Source of the DNA: Moringa oleifera
Taxonomy: Eukaryota > Streptophyta > Magnoliopsida > Brassicales > Moringaceae
Length of the DNA stretch: 64,000 bases
Assembly (NCBI GenBank): GCA_021397835.1
Contig: JAJFZO010000731.1
Coordinates: 496,001-560,000 of the forward strand
Reading direction: 5' to 3'
Part shown: piece by piece, positions 1-11,154 of the stretch
How positions within the stretch are numbered: position 1 is the first letter of the stretch
Layout of the letters: each line of letters opens with the position of its first letter
The notes under the pieces: generated by a model
The model's input: only the letters and a program-made list of their open reading frames with translations
Told to the model about the DNA's origin: nothing
Database searches by the model: none
Program-made: the position numbers and the translations under genes

Positions 1-1329
1 ACTACAAGAAACCATTAACGAAAACTCCATATAAACTACTCTACAAGCATAATAAGTAACAATACAAATTGGACGACACATACACATAAATATCAATATA
101 AACATATAGAATTATGAAGGTAAACAGAATTACGATACGTATTACCTCAGGCAGCAGGTAGGACCTTATCACTGACTCTCTAGGGAGGCTTCTTGAAGTT
201 TTAATTATAAAACCTCTACGCTGCCTTAGGACAGCTTTAGTTCTACAGAAGCAGGCTTAATTTTCTTTCTTTTTCTCCTTCTTCTTTGCATTACCCAACT
301 TGATATCAAGAAGCACGTGGATAAGACGCGGGGATATAGAGCTTGAAGGTTCCATCCTCACCATGCACAATCCACGTAATGAAAAGTGGCTACCCACCAC
401 TAGTACCATTAATAAAAGCCACCTCTTCTCCTTATTCTTCTACATCCTCTAGTCCTTTTAGGTGGATTTTGGTGGTGCTTATGAGATGTTGAATTCTAGA
501 TAAGAATAAGAAGAAAAGGAAGAGATTTGATGAGAGGAAAAGTATGGATAAGACAAAATAATGGGAAGAGAATTGGTGTTTTGCTGCTGAGTAGTGAAGA
601 AAAGAGTGACAGTGTAGCTGCAGCAATGGATGCCTTGGGAATTCTTTCTTTCTGTTATGGATGGGAAAAATGAAAGAGGGGGAGGGGGTTTGTTAAATTT
701 TTTGATATTTGTTTTTTTTTTTTAAATAGCTTTTTCGCTTTAGTTTTCTTAGTAAGAGCTACAACTAAGTAATTGAATAAAGAGTAAATGAATTCATTCG
801 ACATTTAATTAGAATAAGAATTAGTTGAATTTGGGTTTAACTCGGATAAGTAAAATTTTTCTTAATAAACTAAAAAATCATTTATGATCATTTTTTTTAT
901 CAAAAATATATTTTTATTAATAAATTTTAGAAAAAAAAAGTGATGCTTGAGCTTTTTTTATTTTAAAATAAAAATAGAAATGTTTATAACACTTTTAAAT
1001 TAATACAAATCTTTAAGTAGTAACTTTAAAAAGATATATATTTTAATATAATATAAAATCAAAAAATATAAGTAATTAATTAATCATAAATGAAAATCAT
1101 TGCAGCTTACAAGCATATAAATTATTTTTTTATGAATATAATTTCATATTTTTATTATGATCACAGAAAATAGCAAGGCCATCGTGGCGCTTATCCTTTT
1201 ACCAAGCATGAATATGAGCTAAAAGAAAAAAGAGTATTAAGAAAAAGATTACTCAGTGTTCAGTGAGATACTTCATATAATATATGCTACGTCTTTCCTT
1301 TTAAGTCAACTGGTAAGTTATCGTTAATC
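1..1329. other. AT-rich spacer, no supported gene
   Basis: No convincing gene. Minus-strand frames between about 250 and 480 give short coding-like stretches interrupted by stops, and I could not match them to a family. From about 700 onward the sequence is A/T homopolymer-rich. The first bases resemble the start of a CACTA-type transposon end, but the window edge prevents a test. Confidence 0.5.
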
Positions 1330-1453
1330 AAGCTAACTGAGATATAAAAGATAGATTGTCTTAGGTAAAGGTGATATTATTCTGGCGCTTTTGTGGAAGG
1401 CTATAAAGAATCAATTGCCTTCAACGAGATGTGCAAGCCATAATCTCAAAATC
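1330..1453 (+). pseudogene. Unidentified degraded coding fragment (paired with 32265-32385)
   Basis: This stretch is similar, on the opposite strand, to 32265-32385. Over about 120 bases both translate to a common theme readable as RRYYSG..VEG(F/Y)KE...FN.MCKP once stops are ignored. Two diverged copies sharing a reading frame suggest descent from a coding exon rather than random spacer. I do not recognise the protein. The plus-strand copy here has in-frame stops. It could equally be part of a transposable element. Confidence 0.35.
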
Positions 1454-1672
1454 CTTACACTCCTAAATATAAAAATGTACAATAAAATTTTTGACTGAAG
1501 TATCAAAGATACAAGTGAAGATAAAAGAAAATTAAAGAACATTCAAAAACAAGCAAGAACAATTCAGTCAAATAACAAAAATCCAGAACCATTTTCACCT
1601 TCCCACAACGAATTGGCATCAGCTGTTGGTAGGTAAGCAACCAAGGCATCCAACAGTTTATCTTGGAACTGC

Positions 1673-1932
1673 CAGCTTGCCTCCTTCTATCTAAGATTCT
1701 TGGTTCATTTTTTAATTGAAAATGACAGAGTTACTGTGAATTCTGCAGCAGTGAGAACTGACAGCTTGCCTCCTTCCATCTAAGATTCTGGGTTCATTTT
1801 TGAATTGAAAATGAAAGAGTTATCGTGAACTCTGCAGTAGTGAGAACTGACAGCTTGCCTCTTTCCATCTAAGATTCTTGGTTCATTTTGAATTGAAAAT
1901 GAAAGAGTTATCGTGTATTCTGCTGTAGAGAT
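1673..1932. repeat. Tandem repeat, three units of about 89 bp
   Basis: Three successive copies begin at 1673, 1762 and 1851. Each opens with CAGCTTGCCTCcTTc and contains TCTAAGATTCT, GGTTCATTTT and GAATTGAAAATGA. The first two units are 89 bp long; the third is slightly shorter and runs into unique sequence near 1930. Units differ by scattered substitutions. Confidence 0.9.
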
Positions 1933-1976
1933 CAACCCATCTACTATGCAAACAACTACCTCGCCATCTCTCTGCC

Positions 1977-2219
1977 GTGATCCCATTTACAGAGAGCAAC
2001 CAAGATTGTGCAATGAAATTCGCTTGCACAGCAGGATGGAACAATTGCAGCGAAGTAAGAAGTCCTGTCAGTGTTCAGTCTTTGCCGGAGGGCAAGCAGA
2101 CACCAGAGTTAACTGAAGCATCGGAGAAAGATGCTGAAAGTGCAATGGAGAAAATCAGTCTAACAAGCAAGCAGTTGCTCGAAGGAGAGTCAAGGAATCG
2201 GTCAGAAATGTATTGGTAA
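1977..2219 (+). CDS. Unidentified coding-like exon or exon remnant
   Basis: An open stretch of about 80 codons follows the tandem repeat. Its composition is protein-like: Glu, Ser and Lys rich, with a run resembling an acidic linker around residues 35-60. It ends at a stop at 2217-2219. I cannot assign it to a family, and no splice partner was found on either side with confidence. The ATG at the start need not be used, because an internal exon reading through the same frame is equally possible. It could be a fragment of a host gene, like others further right, but on the plus strand. Confidence 0.3.
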   Translation: MIPFTESNQDCAMKFACTAGWNNCSEVRSPVSVQSLPEGKQTPELTEASEKDAESAMEKISLTSKQLLEGESRNRSEMYW

Positions 2220-2825
2220 GAGGAGATGGCCCCATTGGAAAATGAGAATCCATGTCTTCTTCTGCATCTAAGAATCCACTCCCTCTTCCATATTATTTAG
2301 AAAGGTGGTATAGGTGTGCTTGCTCTCTGTTTTTGTTTCCAGTGTCAATCCTCTCTCTCTCTACCATTTATCATTTCTAATCTTAACATGCTGGGTAATG
2401 AAACATAATAAACGGAGACAAAACTTACCTTCACAAGGAGGATGCATTCACTGCTTTCTTATTCAACTTTGCCCTCTAGCTCCAGTGACTACGATTTGTA
2501 TTTCAACAGACTGGCATTGAATTCGAGGGAGTGGGGCAGAAGTTATGGCAGAAATGAGAAGAGGAGAAAGAAGTGGTGCCTGAAATGGTGGTGAAAAAGA
2601 AGTTGAGACTGTCGGCAATGATTTAAAACAAGTAAAACGTGATGATCTACTACATTCCTTTTTTAACTTTTATTTTGTATGTTAACAGTGGGTTTTGGAT
2701 ACTTTTTTAGTCATAAATTGTTACTTGAGTTGTATAAGATGATCTTTTCTATTTGAGGCTATATTTACTTGAGATTAGATCTCATATAAAGCTATTTTTT
2801 GTTAATTAATATCTCTGGGGATTAA

Positions 2826-3066
2826 TTGCATTTTGTTTCTTGCTCTGTTCATGGAGTTTGACTTGGTCAGTTGGGTTGATACTGCTATATTTGTTTTTAC
2901 AATGGGTGTTCAAATTTATTTGATTTTCATGGGTTAGAAGCATCTATTTAACATCCATTATAATGGTAATACCACAAATTTACTGAAATATTGAGTGAAT
3001 ATTAACCTATAGAAGCAGAATGACAATATAAGAGGATGAAGTAGCTTCTGTTGCAGTAGTGATTAC
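2826..3066. repeat. Left arm of inverted repeat with CACTA-like terminus
   Basis: This arm matches the reverse complement of about 5918-6190 with moderate identity over roughly 240 bp. At 3057-3061 it ends in TAGTG preceded by GCTTCTGTTGCAG, the form expected at the right end of a CACTA-type element. The similarity continues a few bases past TAGTG (TTACATTA). A short third copy of this terminus lies at about 28276-28306. The two arms enclose the copia remnant and the HDC1 fragment. Confidence 0.6.
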
Positions 3067-4860
3067 ATTAAGTAGTGTGGGGATCCACTTTGAATTCACC
3101 CAAGTTCTGTTGCAGGTTCTTTGATGGATCCATTTTGAAACCAAAGAAACTCTCTTCTAGCAAGATACAATTGGATAGAGACTTTGTCAAGTACAACTCT
3201 TCAAGCTTACCCCAGATCAAGTAAGCAGTGTCTAGCCCATCAATCTGTTTTAAAACATTATCTGCATGGTACAGAGTGATGATTGAGTAAGCATTCATGT
3301 CAGTTGATGCTATTAACATATCATTAACATAAAGCAAACTAAAATAAGCCAACCTTATCTAGGATCAATTTTTGATAAGCACAGCTGTCATACTTGCTTC
3401 TAACAAAACCAGTACTTAGCATGAATTCATCAAATTTCAAGTAGCATTGCCTAGGGATTTTTTCAAGCCATATGGAGACATTTTGATCAAACATACCTTA
3501 GCTTCTTGCCCTTGGACAACAAATCCCTCAGGCTGAGACATGTAGATTTCTTCTTAAGGTTACCATGTAGAAATGCTGTTTTGACATCCAGTTGTTCCAG
3601 CTCCATGTCAAAGTTAATAATTAATGCCAAAAGAACTTGAATTGAGGTAGGCCTTACCACCGGTGAGATATTTCATTGAATTCAATATCCTCTCTTTGTG
3701 GAATGCCTTGGCAACCAACCTAGCCTTATATCTAGGCTTTTCAACTCCAGGTATTCCCTCTTTCAGTTTGAAAATCCACCTGCAACCTAGCATTTCTGTC
3801 CTTCTGGTTTATCAACCAGCAACCAAATTTTGTTCCTTTCAAGGCCCTTAAATCTCATTCCTCATAGCTGCTAACCATATCTTTTTGTCCTTATGAGTCA
3901 TTGCTTCCTTACAAGTATTAGGTTCTGCATTCTCTGATTCATGGGCAATAGTTAAAGCAAATGCAATCAAATCAGCATAACAATACTTGTCTGGGGTCTA
4001 ATCTGCCTTCTGGTCCAGTTTCTTGTCAACTGGTATCCTTGCAGCTGTTCTTGTTGAGTTGGTCCATGGACTTGTTGATTTGCTTCATCAGTAACATTAT
4101 CATGGTAATTGGTGCTAACAGATTCTGATGTTGGGGTTTGAAACTCCACCTGAATTTGAGTACTAGGATTAACACTCCACCTGCAAAGTTGTCATCAATC
4201 TTCTTCAAATACATTTCACTCTCCCTAAACACTACGTCTCTACTAATAAAACTTTTAGACACATTCCCATCTTGAAACCATAACTTGTATCCTTTCATAC
4301 CATCAGGCTAGCCTATGAACTTGCATTTTTGTGCCCTCGGATCCAATTTTCTGTGCTTTACATAAGCATATGCAGTGCACCCAAAGACCTTAAGATGATC
4401 ATATCTGGGTGCCACTCCTGTCCTAACTTCTTCTGGAGTCTTGAATTCAATTACTGTTAAGGGAGTTCTATCAATAAGTAAGCTGCAATGGTAATAGCCT
4501 CTGCCCAAAACTTTTTGGGGCATTAGTGCAAGAAAGCTGACATCTTACTCTCTCTAATAAAGTTCTATTCATCCTCTCAACAAGTCCATTCTGCTGAGAA
4601 GTTTCATGCACAGAATGATGCCTTTCAATACCCTCTTGTTTGCAAAAGACATTGAATTTATCTTTCACAAACTCCAAGCCATTATCCGTTCTCAATTTCT
4701 TCATCTTTCTGCCAGTTTGGACTTCAACCATTCTCTTCCAATCAACAAGCTTCAGGAGAGCCTTCTCTTTAGTTTTCAAAATATAAACCCGCACTTTTCT
4801 GAAAAATCATCATGGAAATAAAGAACCTTACTCCACCTAAGGATAAGTGCCTCAGGGTGA
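3066..4860 (-). mobile_element. Ty1/copia retrotransposon remnant A
   Basis: Read leftward from 4860, the minus strand gives an integrase segment: RTDNG and the downstream QNGLVERMNRT motif, the D and E of the DDE core. Next come the pre-RT linker (KGYKLW...SRDV) and reverse-transcriptase pieces (QLDVKTAFLHG near 3585; LYVNDML near 3330, where the second Asp-bearing motif has N in place of D). Then, unexpectedly, a gag piece follows (LKQIDGLDTAYLIWGKLEELY, near 3200). Gag belongs 5' of integrase, so the order is wrong. Stops and frameshifts break every domain, and no LTR was recognised. It is a dead fragment. Confidence 0.85.
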
Positions 4861-4999
4861 ACACGATTCAGTGTGCCTCTGATGTTATTGACAGCTTTAG
4901 CAAACTTCAAGTCTTGCTGCCTTTCCATGTATACAATGACATTTCACTAATATTGTACAATTTTTATGATGTGTGACTACTTCAGTGACGTTTTCTTCA

Positions 5000-5885
5000 T
5001 TCAGTTTTCTTTTCGTGGCCCTCCCCTGTACACTGCTGCATAGCACGATGTCCCCACCTCTCTTGTTTTTCAATGTAACTTTGTACCTATGTCGGCATGA
5101 ATACGGCCAAATAAACAGTCATGGATTCACAGAAATGTAGCAATCAAGTACCAGAGCGTAATTAGTAAGATCATCTATTGCTGTTTACCACCATAAAATA
5201 GCCATGACAAACTCAATGCACTAATACGTTTTCCTTTTTTAATTTTCACAACTAAACTTGATCAAGTTTCTTCGCTGGTTGAGGTATGGCCTGACAGTAT
5301 GGATGTTGTATTGCTGACTGTTTGACATTTTGAGTTAGATACTTGAATCTGATAGAGGTTTTCTCAACTTCTACCATTAGCATTGTGGACAGTGACTGAT
5401 CTAGCTTTTAGGTTTAATTAAGTGGAGTTTTATTGGTCACCACAGTTTGGATAACTCTCTTGCATTCACAAATTCCGCAGTTAATATCAACATCAAGTTC
5501 CAGAGCCTTTCTTAGTTTGCCAACATATGACAATTAAGAGATCCACTTAATCAATAAAACGGAATCAACAAATAAATAAGTAGAAATAATAAACCAAAGG
5601 CTAAGGGCAACAAAAAGAAAAGGTAACCAAAGAAGGATTTCATAAAAAGAAAAGTTACAAACATCATATTCAGATTAATTTGAAGCAGTTCAATATTACT
5701 TGATGATGTTCAGCAGGTACCCGAATTTTAAGAGTAGGACCATTATTAGCAAAATCACCTTTTTGTCAGCTTGGAATGCTTCATATTCTTTCCACTATTT
5801 AATCATCTCTTGCATGCATTCACCAACTTTGTAAACAATAGAGGACATTTCAGATTTACCTAAATAGTCTCCTACATCTCCCTAT
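5000..5885 (-). pseudogene. HDC1: Duplicated fragment of the HDC1 gene (intron-exon-intron)
   Basis: Two blocks match the resident HDC1 gene in the same orientation: 5000-5250 matches intron sequence at about 48620-48880, and about 5455-5880 matches 49555-49980. The second block contains a decayed copy (about 5700-5860) of the coding exon at 49792-49967, still readable as VYKVGECMQE followed by an in-frame stop. Intron sequence is retained, so this is a DNA-level copy, not a retrocopy. The interval 5250-5455 corresponds to parental sequence that has diverged or been deleted. It lies between inverted CACTA-like arms and next to copia remnant A. Confidence 0.85.
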
Positions 5886-5917
5886 TAAACAGACTGTTTA
5901 TAGCCTTACACTGTCTA

Positions 5918-6190
5918 ATGTAACCACTACTACAACAGAAGCTACTTCATTCTGTTATCTTGCTTTTATGGCTTCTATAGGGTAATAATCACTTATTGCC
6001 CAAATATTTTAGTAAATTTGTGGGATGACCATTATAATGAATGTTAAATAGATGCTTCTAGCTCATGATAATCAAATAAATTTGAAAACCCGTTCCAAGA
6101 ACAAATGGAGCTGTATCAATCTAACTGATACAACATGAAAACATTAAGTGTTCAATAAACATACCACAAAAATGATTGCAACAATAAACA
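5918..6190. repeat. Right arm of inverted repeat with CACTA-like terminus
   Basis: Inverted counterpart of 2826-3066. It opens near 5925 with CACTACTACAACAGAAGCT, the plus-strand form of the terminus seen at 3057-3061. Matching continues through a shared block around CATTATAAT and AGATGCTTCTAG. The CACTA ends point away from the enclosed interval, so the two arms are not simply the ends of one element spanning 3.06-5.92 kb. Confidence 0.6.
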
Positions 6191-6344
6191 CTGAAAACCT
6201 CCATCTTTCACTAAAGCAAAGTATCAACACTTATTTTGCACTGACAAAATAAGTGTAGCCAATATCTTGAAGAAAAAGAAATAAATAACACCAGGAACCA
6301 AATATCTTAGCAAATCTGGAACTACGAAAAGCAAAAACAACAAA

Positions 6345-6490
6345 AAGGGCAACTTTTGATTTTGGATCACAAATGTTTCTTCCAAGGAAGGTCGAATCAA
6401 CTCCATCATTTGAGTATCCGAGAAATCATAGCATATATGCTCCGGTATGTCTTTATTAGCAACAAATCCCATAATGATCATAGGATTTCT
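6345..6490 (-). pseudogene. NRPB2: NRPB2 fragment 1 (RNA polymerase II second-largest subunit)
   Basis: The minus strand reads [16 protein letters not shown], then [15 protein letters not shown] and FVIQNQ, which I recognise from the N-terminal half of the second-largest subunit of RNA polymerase II. After FVIQNQ the frame shifts by two bases (VAL in another frame) and similarity is lost. No start, no flanking exons in correct order, and no promoter are visible. In the polymerase this segment precedes the one found at 8130-8440, yet on this strand it lies downstream of it, so the fragments are permuted or independent. Certainly non-functional. Confidence 0.85.
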
Positions 6491-6682
6491 GTTCATCTAC
6501 ACACAATAGTAGCAAAATTATATTCTTCGAGAAACCCCTGCACTCTAGTAATCACATGAATGAGACATTTAAAGATCTTAAAATTCTACCAAGCAATTAA
6601 TAAGTGCTCAAATTTATTATTACTTTCAAAATTAGAGAATAAACACAAAAAAAATGAATAATAAAGAATAAGAAAGAAAAAG

Positions 6683-6995
6683 AAACAAATAACAAACACA
6701 AGAACAAAGCAAACAACAACATAAAAGAAAAAATTACAATAGCAATACCAACAACAACGAAAACACCACGACCAACATGAAACTGAAAAATAAATAACAT
6801 GTAAAAGAACACGTAATACAAACCCCAAAGAAGTGCTTCTTGGATCTCCTTGGCTATTGCTCTTATATTTTACCCAATTGAAACATGGAATGGATCCTCT
6901 AATGATGCTTTTTGAGTCTCACCAACATGAAACAAAAAACAAACACAACATTAAAAAGCGATAAACAAGCACAAAACACAAAATTAAAATAGAGG
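6683..6995. repeat. Dispersed direct repeat, copy 1 (with 17173-17480)
   Basis: About 310 bp match 17173-17480 in the same orientation, including the blocks CAAAGAAGTGCTTCTT, ATGGATCCTC and CAACATTAAAAAGC. The minus strand carries a short open stretch in both copies, but I could not identify a protein. The two copies bracket the inverted LINE pair and about 10 kb of other sequence. Confidence 0.8.
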
Positions 6996-7035
6996 ACCTA
7001 AAAATAAATAATTAAAAAGCAAAAGAAATTTATTG

Positions 7036-7640
7036 GTACTACTAAATTACTACTACTACTTATTGCTACTGCTACTGCTAAATTATGGTTACTACTATTG
7101 CTAAATTAGTGCTACTAGTACTGCTACTACTAGACTAATGCCACTTCAACTACTAAATTATTGCTATTATAAGATTACTGTTACTACTGCAAGATTAGTG
7201 CTAAATCATTGCTATTGCTACTACAGCTAAATTATTGCTAGATTATTGTAACTACTATTATTAAATTATGGCTACTACTACTGCTAGATTAGTGCTACTC
7301 GTACCACTACTGCTACTGCTAGATTAGTACTACTTCTACTACTAAATTATTGCTACAACCATTGCTAAATTATGGCTACTATTGCCTCTAAATTACTGCA
7401 AGATTATTGCTATACTACGACTAGATTAATGCTATTGCTACTACTACTGTAAGATTACTACTACTATAGCTAAATTACTGTTACTACTGCAGCCAAATTA
7501 ATGTTATTACTATCACTACTACCACTAAATTACTACTACTGCTAGATTATTAGTACTACTAGTGCTAGATTATTACTACAGCTACTGCTACTACTATTGC
7601 AAGATTATTGCTACTACTATTGCTAGATTATTGCTACTGC
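7036..7640. repeat. Degenerate triplet-rich array (CTA/CTG with GATTA/AATTA punctuation)
   Basis: About 600 bp are built from ACTACTACTGCTA-like triplet runs, interrupted every 20-45 bases by the punctuation (T)AGATTA or (T)AAATTA. The pattern reads as an imperfect minisatellite with a unit such as GCTACTACTGCTAGATTATT. A shorter relative lies at about 19368-19520. No long open frame is maintained and nothing suggests a gene. Confidence 0.9.
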
Positions 7641-8129
7641 TAAACAACACAAGAACATATGATTATGGTGCATAAAAAATATTACTGATAAAGATGGTAT
7701 TTTTTCGTGATATAAGTATGTACGAGGGATGGTAGAATCTTCTCTTATAATCTTTCAAGCTCTTAAATCTGCAACAGAAAAGATATTAAATAAAAACTCA
7801 ATACAAAAAAAAAAAAAAAGAAGACAAATGCTTGTTTGAATGCAAAGAAATCATCCCTGGAAGCATGATCTCTCTATAGGCTCATGTGATTAATTAATCA
7901 GCTTTTCTGTAACTACCTGAGAGAAGCAATCACAATGCTAGATTATTGAGATCTCTAGTTAACATCAGTAGCCTTGACACCATCCTTCTTTTACTAGTTT
8001 ACCTGCATATCATTAATTTCATTTTCAAGATGAGACATTATACTATTAATTTTATCTCCATTAGTAAAATCAGAAACTTGGAATGAAAAACTAACTTTGA
8101 ATCTTGGTAATAAATTTTTCAAAGACAAA
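7641..8129. other. AT-rich spacer
   Basis: No gene recognised. It contains an A run near 7806 and no coding signature. If the NRPB2 fragment at 8130-8440 once continued downstream, I do not see the next exon here. Confidence 0.5.
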
Positions 8130-8440
8130 CCATTCTAAACAGGTCTCCGAGTAAAGGACCAATAAGGTCCAGCCTCTTGTTGCCATGATGATCCCTATCA
8201 TCTTCTGCACTCTAGCCAAGTGCGCGAAGAAGCTAGTGGATGATATATATGAAAATAGTAGCATAAGAGAGTCATAAACCATTAGAATTTAACTTAACAT
8301 TCAACAAAGACCCAATGCACCCAAAATAATAAGCTTTCTTTGTCTCATAAAAATCTCTAGTACCGATATAAGGTAGCATTTCCTTTTAGAGGATCTCTTG
8401 GCATACTTGTGACAAAGATGCAAAAAAGGCTTTACATTAG
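8130..8440 (-). pseudogene. NRPB2: NRPB2 fragment 2 (RNA polymerase II second-largest subunit)
   Basis: Reading leftward from 8440, the minus strand gives QEIL, a stop in place of Q, KEMLPYIG, then FYETKKAYYFG (8345-8380). An intron-like gap of roughly 90 bases starting at a GTGC follows. Then YIIH (stop) LLRALG (stop) SAEDDRDHHGNKRLDL and GPLLGDLFRM appear (about 8130-8250). This matches the conserved region of the second-largest RNA polymerase II subunit, including the invariant DDRDH.GNKR block. Three stops replace conserved residues, so it is a pseudogene piece. The exon/intron spacing indicates a genomic origin. Confidence 0.88.
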
Positions 8441-10250
8441 CACCTCAACATCTAAAATACCAAATTTTATTATTCAAACAAGTATCAAAATAATTTCATC
8501 TCAATATCTTGAGCAATACAACAGAATAAAGGAAAAATATCAAAAATTTGGCATGGACAAATAACATAATACTGCCAAAATTGCATATCAATAGATCAAT
8601 ACAAATAGCAGAACTAGATTTTTTCCCTTCATTACCTTCAACCAGCATGCTCCTACTTGCAGCCTACTGGGAGCTAATGTGAAAAATGAAACCCTCTCCA
8701 TTCCATCAAGGTAAGTCCATTATGTTAGGCATGTTCACATGATAATAGATTCTTTTATTTATTTATTTATTTCTTATTCTATTTTGATTGCATCATGACA
8801 TTACAATATCACCCAAACAAGTACATCAACAAGTAAGATATATCCGCCATACAAAACAAGCCATCCTATGTAACAACAAAAGAAGGGAGTTGGGTAAGGA
8901 AGTCACTCACCCATCACAAGATGCAAGAAAATCGAGATCAAGCATCACTGTCGAAGAATAATTTTTAGTCCATGGCTCAACTATTGGGTGCTTGTAACCT
9001 CTACCAATAAGGTGACAATTTCTTGTAACTACTAAAAGTGAGGAAATAATGTAATAGATGTAATAATGAAAGCAAATGAATGTATAATATCATGGATTTT
9101 ACAATAAGAATTAGGAAGAAAATGGAAACAAATTGAGTTACAATTACTGGATTAAGTAAATATCCAGGAGAAGATTGTGTGCCTCAAGAAATCAACATAA
9201 AGAATTTTCAAACGTTAAAAAAAATTATTTTAAGCTTTCACTCATAATTTCAACAACTAATCGAGAAAAAAATGGCAAAAGAATAGTTAATATCAAAAGA
9301 ATTTAAGCTTTCACTCATAATTTCAACAATCAATCAAGACCAAACTTTGAAACAGTAGGTCAAAGGAATTTAACCAAAATCTGACTACATAATAAAGAAA
9401 ACATACAAAATTGACCTAAAAATTTTAGTTGCTCAAGCCCAAGAGAAATGAATAGAAGTTAAAAAGAAAAAAACAATAATATATGTAATGAAAGTGAAGA
9501 AAGATATCCAAGCTAAAAGAAAATTACTTGAAATTAGCTAATCCAAAACTTCAACCAACAGTGGAACAGAAACACGTTGATCAAAAGAAAAAAGAGTGAA
9601 CTAAAAGCACTATAACACATCGAAAGAATAGAGATAAACATCACATTGTAATAGCTAAAACTGTTCTACAAGTCGTTCATACCATGTGTATGCATGCTTC
9701 ATAAGACAATAAAAAAAACTACAAAATAATTGGTGTAGGAGAATCAAACATAGCTAATCACACATCATAAAAATTATATAATATTGGTGAAATAGAAAGC
9801 GTAATAGATTATATTATTCTCCTTTATGAATAATTTAAGCTTATTAAAGTAATACTCTGAATAATTAAATTAGACTTCCTTCTTCAAATGAATGCTTGGG
9901 TTAGTTAGAGTAAATGTAACAGATTTCAAAGAAAACTAAAATCTTAAAAAAAATAATAATAATAATGCTATTGAATATTAAGTTATTCATGCCAGATTGG
10001 AGATTGCTTGTAAGACCGAAATAACATCAAAGTGAAAGACACAATTATTAAGTGAAGTAAAAATTTGAAGAAAAATAAAGCTTTTAAATTGAGTTTTATG
10101 CCAAAAATAACAAAATCGAGAATGTAATTGGTCAACAAGAAAGGAAAGCCATTTGCAAACAAACATGAATAAGTTCCAAAAAAATGATGAATACATTTTC
10201 CTTCATTTGATGCCAGTGAACAAGTACAAAAAGATGTTAAAGGCACAACA
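8441..10250. other. AT-rich spacer with no recognised gene
   Basis: Mostly A-rich, low-complexity sequence. A block resembling AAGCTTTCACTCATAATTTCAACAA occurs twice (near 9231 and 9303). Short minus-strand open stretches (for example around 8890-8990) look faintly protein-like but I cannot assign them. A copia-like AWYERL-type motif may sit near 9640-9700 on the minus strand; this is too short to call. Confidence 0.5.
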
Positions 10251-10254
10251 ATGC

Positions 10255-10515
10255 CCTTTTACATATTCTAACTTGAACTACCCCATGGAGATGGAGGATA
10301 TGAATATCATGTCCCTGGACTAGGTAGAAAAATTACATTAGCAAAACTTGTACCAATAGAATAAGATGCTGATAATTATAATGTATTGAAGAAGCCATGT
10401 GCATAGAGTAGAGTAAGGAACATACATTAATATCGAATATGATAATTTCTCTGGTATAAATGGGATGCTTGCTCATATGCAGGAGCACAATGTCACCCTC
10501 AAAGATGATCAAATG
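10255..10515 (-). pseudogene. SEC11: SEC11 fragment (signal peptidase catalytic subunit)
   Basis: On the minus strand at about 10430-10515 the frame reads EGDIVLLHMSKHPIYTREII. This resembles the segment just after the catalytic serine of SEC11, the catalytic subunit of the ER signal peptidase complex, where family members carry RGD(I/V)..LHMS..PIR.GEIVVF. A second piece at about 10260-10330 (HDIHILH...VVQV) plausibly corresponds to the next segment (IPIVHRVIKVH) with an insertion. The catalytic serine region and the C-terminus are absent. The first piece is a good match; the second is tentative. Confidence 0.7.
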
Positions 10516-11150
10516 ATTATGTTAATAAACTGATTAGAGAAAAGTGCATAAAAGAGATTACATGCTTGATTCAAGACTAAAAATGAACTTTTTTGCTGCA
10601 TACAAATATAAGTTAAAGAATGAAAATAATGTATTCATAGATGAACCTGTATCATGAGGAAAAACAATAGCAAATAGCTGAAAAATTCGTTGATCATGTA
10701 GATAATGCTAGTGTATTAGATCAGAGATAGAGCGAAAACAGAGAATTTAAAGGAAGAAAAAAAGAGGGAAACAGAATCAAATAGTGAAGATTACGTTGGA
10801 GAATATACTTGTTTAGAATCATTGACATGTTAAGAGAGATTTTTAAAGAGTAAGGCAAAAGGATGCATTAATTAAAAATGGAGGAGTGTAGGGGAAAGAA
10901 TTATTGAACACAGAAGGTGAGGTTGATTTGATCTTAAGTGCTAATGAATCAATACTAGAATTGATAAAAGGTGGGGATGGGTCTCGCCAGCAAAGAGGAA
11001 TAAATGAGGGGAAAGGTGGAAGTAATGTTTCATTATGGAAAGAGAAATAAATGAATGGATAAAGGTATCAGAGGCTGGGACAATGCAGGGGCAATAACGT
11101 AGTTTTTTACTAGAGAAGACAATATGCTGTTAGGTGATCCAAGACAGGGA
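10516..11150. other. Spacer left of the LINE pair
   Basis: No gene recognised. AT-rich up to about 10800, then purine-rich (GAGG, GGAA) with a composition like LINE internal sequence, though I could not align it to the right-hand LINE copy. Confidence 0.4.
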
Positions 11151-11154
11151 AACA

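Noticed and set aside
1..12. CACTA-type transposon end at the very start of the window
   Set aside because: The sequence starts ACTACAAGAAA, but the first C would lie outside the window and the following bases show no subterminal repeats, so it cannot be supported.
432..626. Minus-strand open frame of 64 codons
   Set aside because: Phe/Leu-rich frame opposite an A/G-rich stretch, with no match or splice context.
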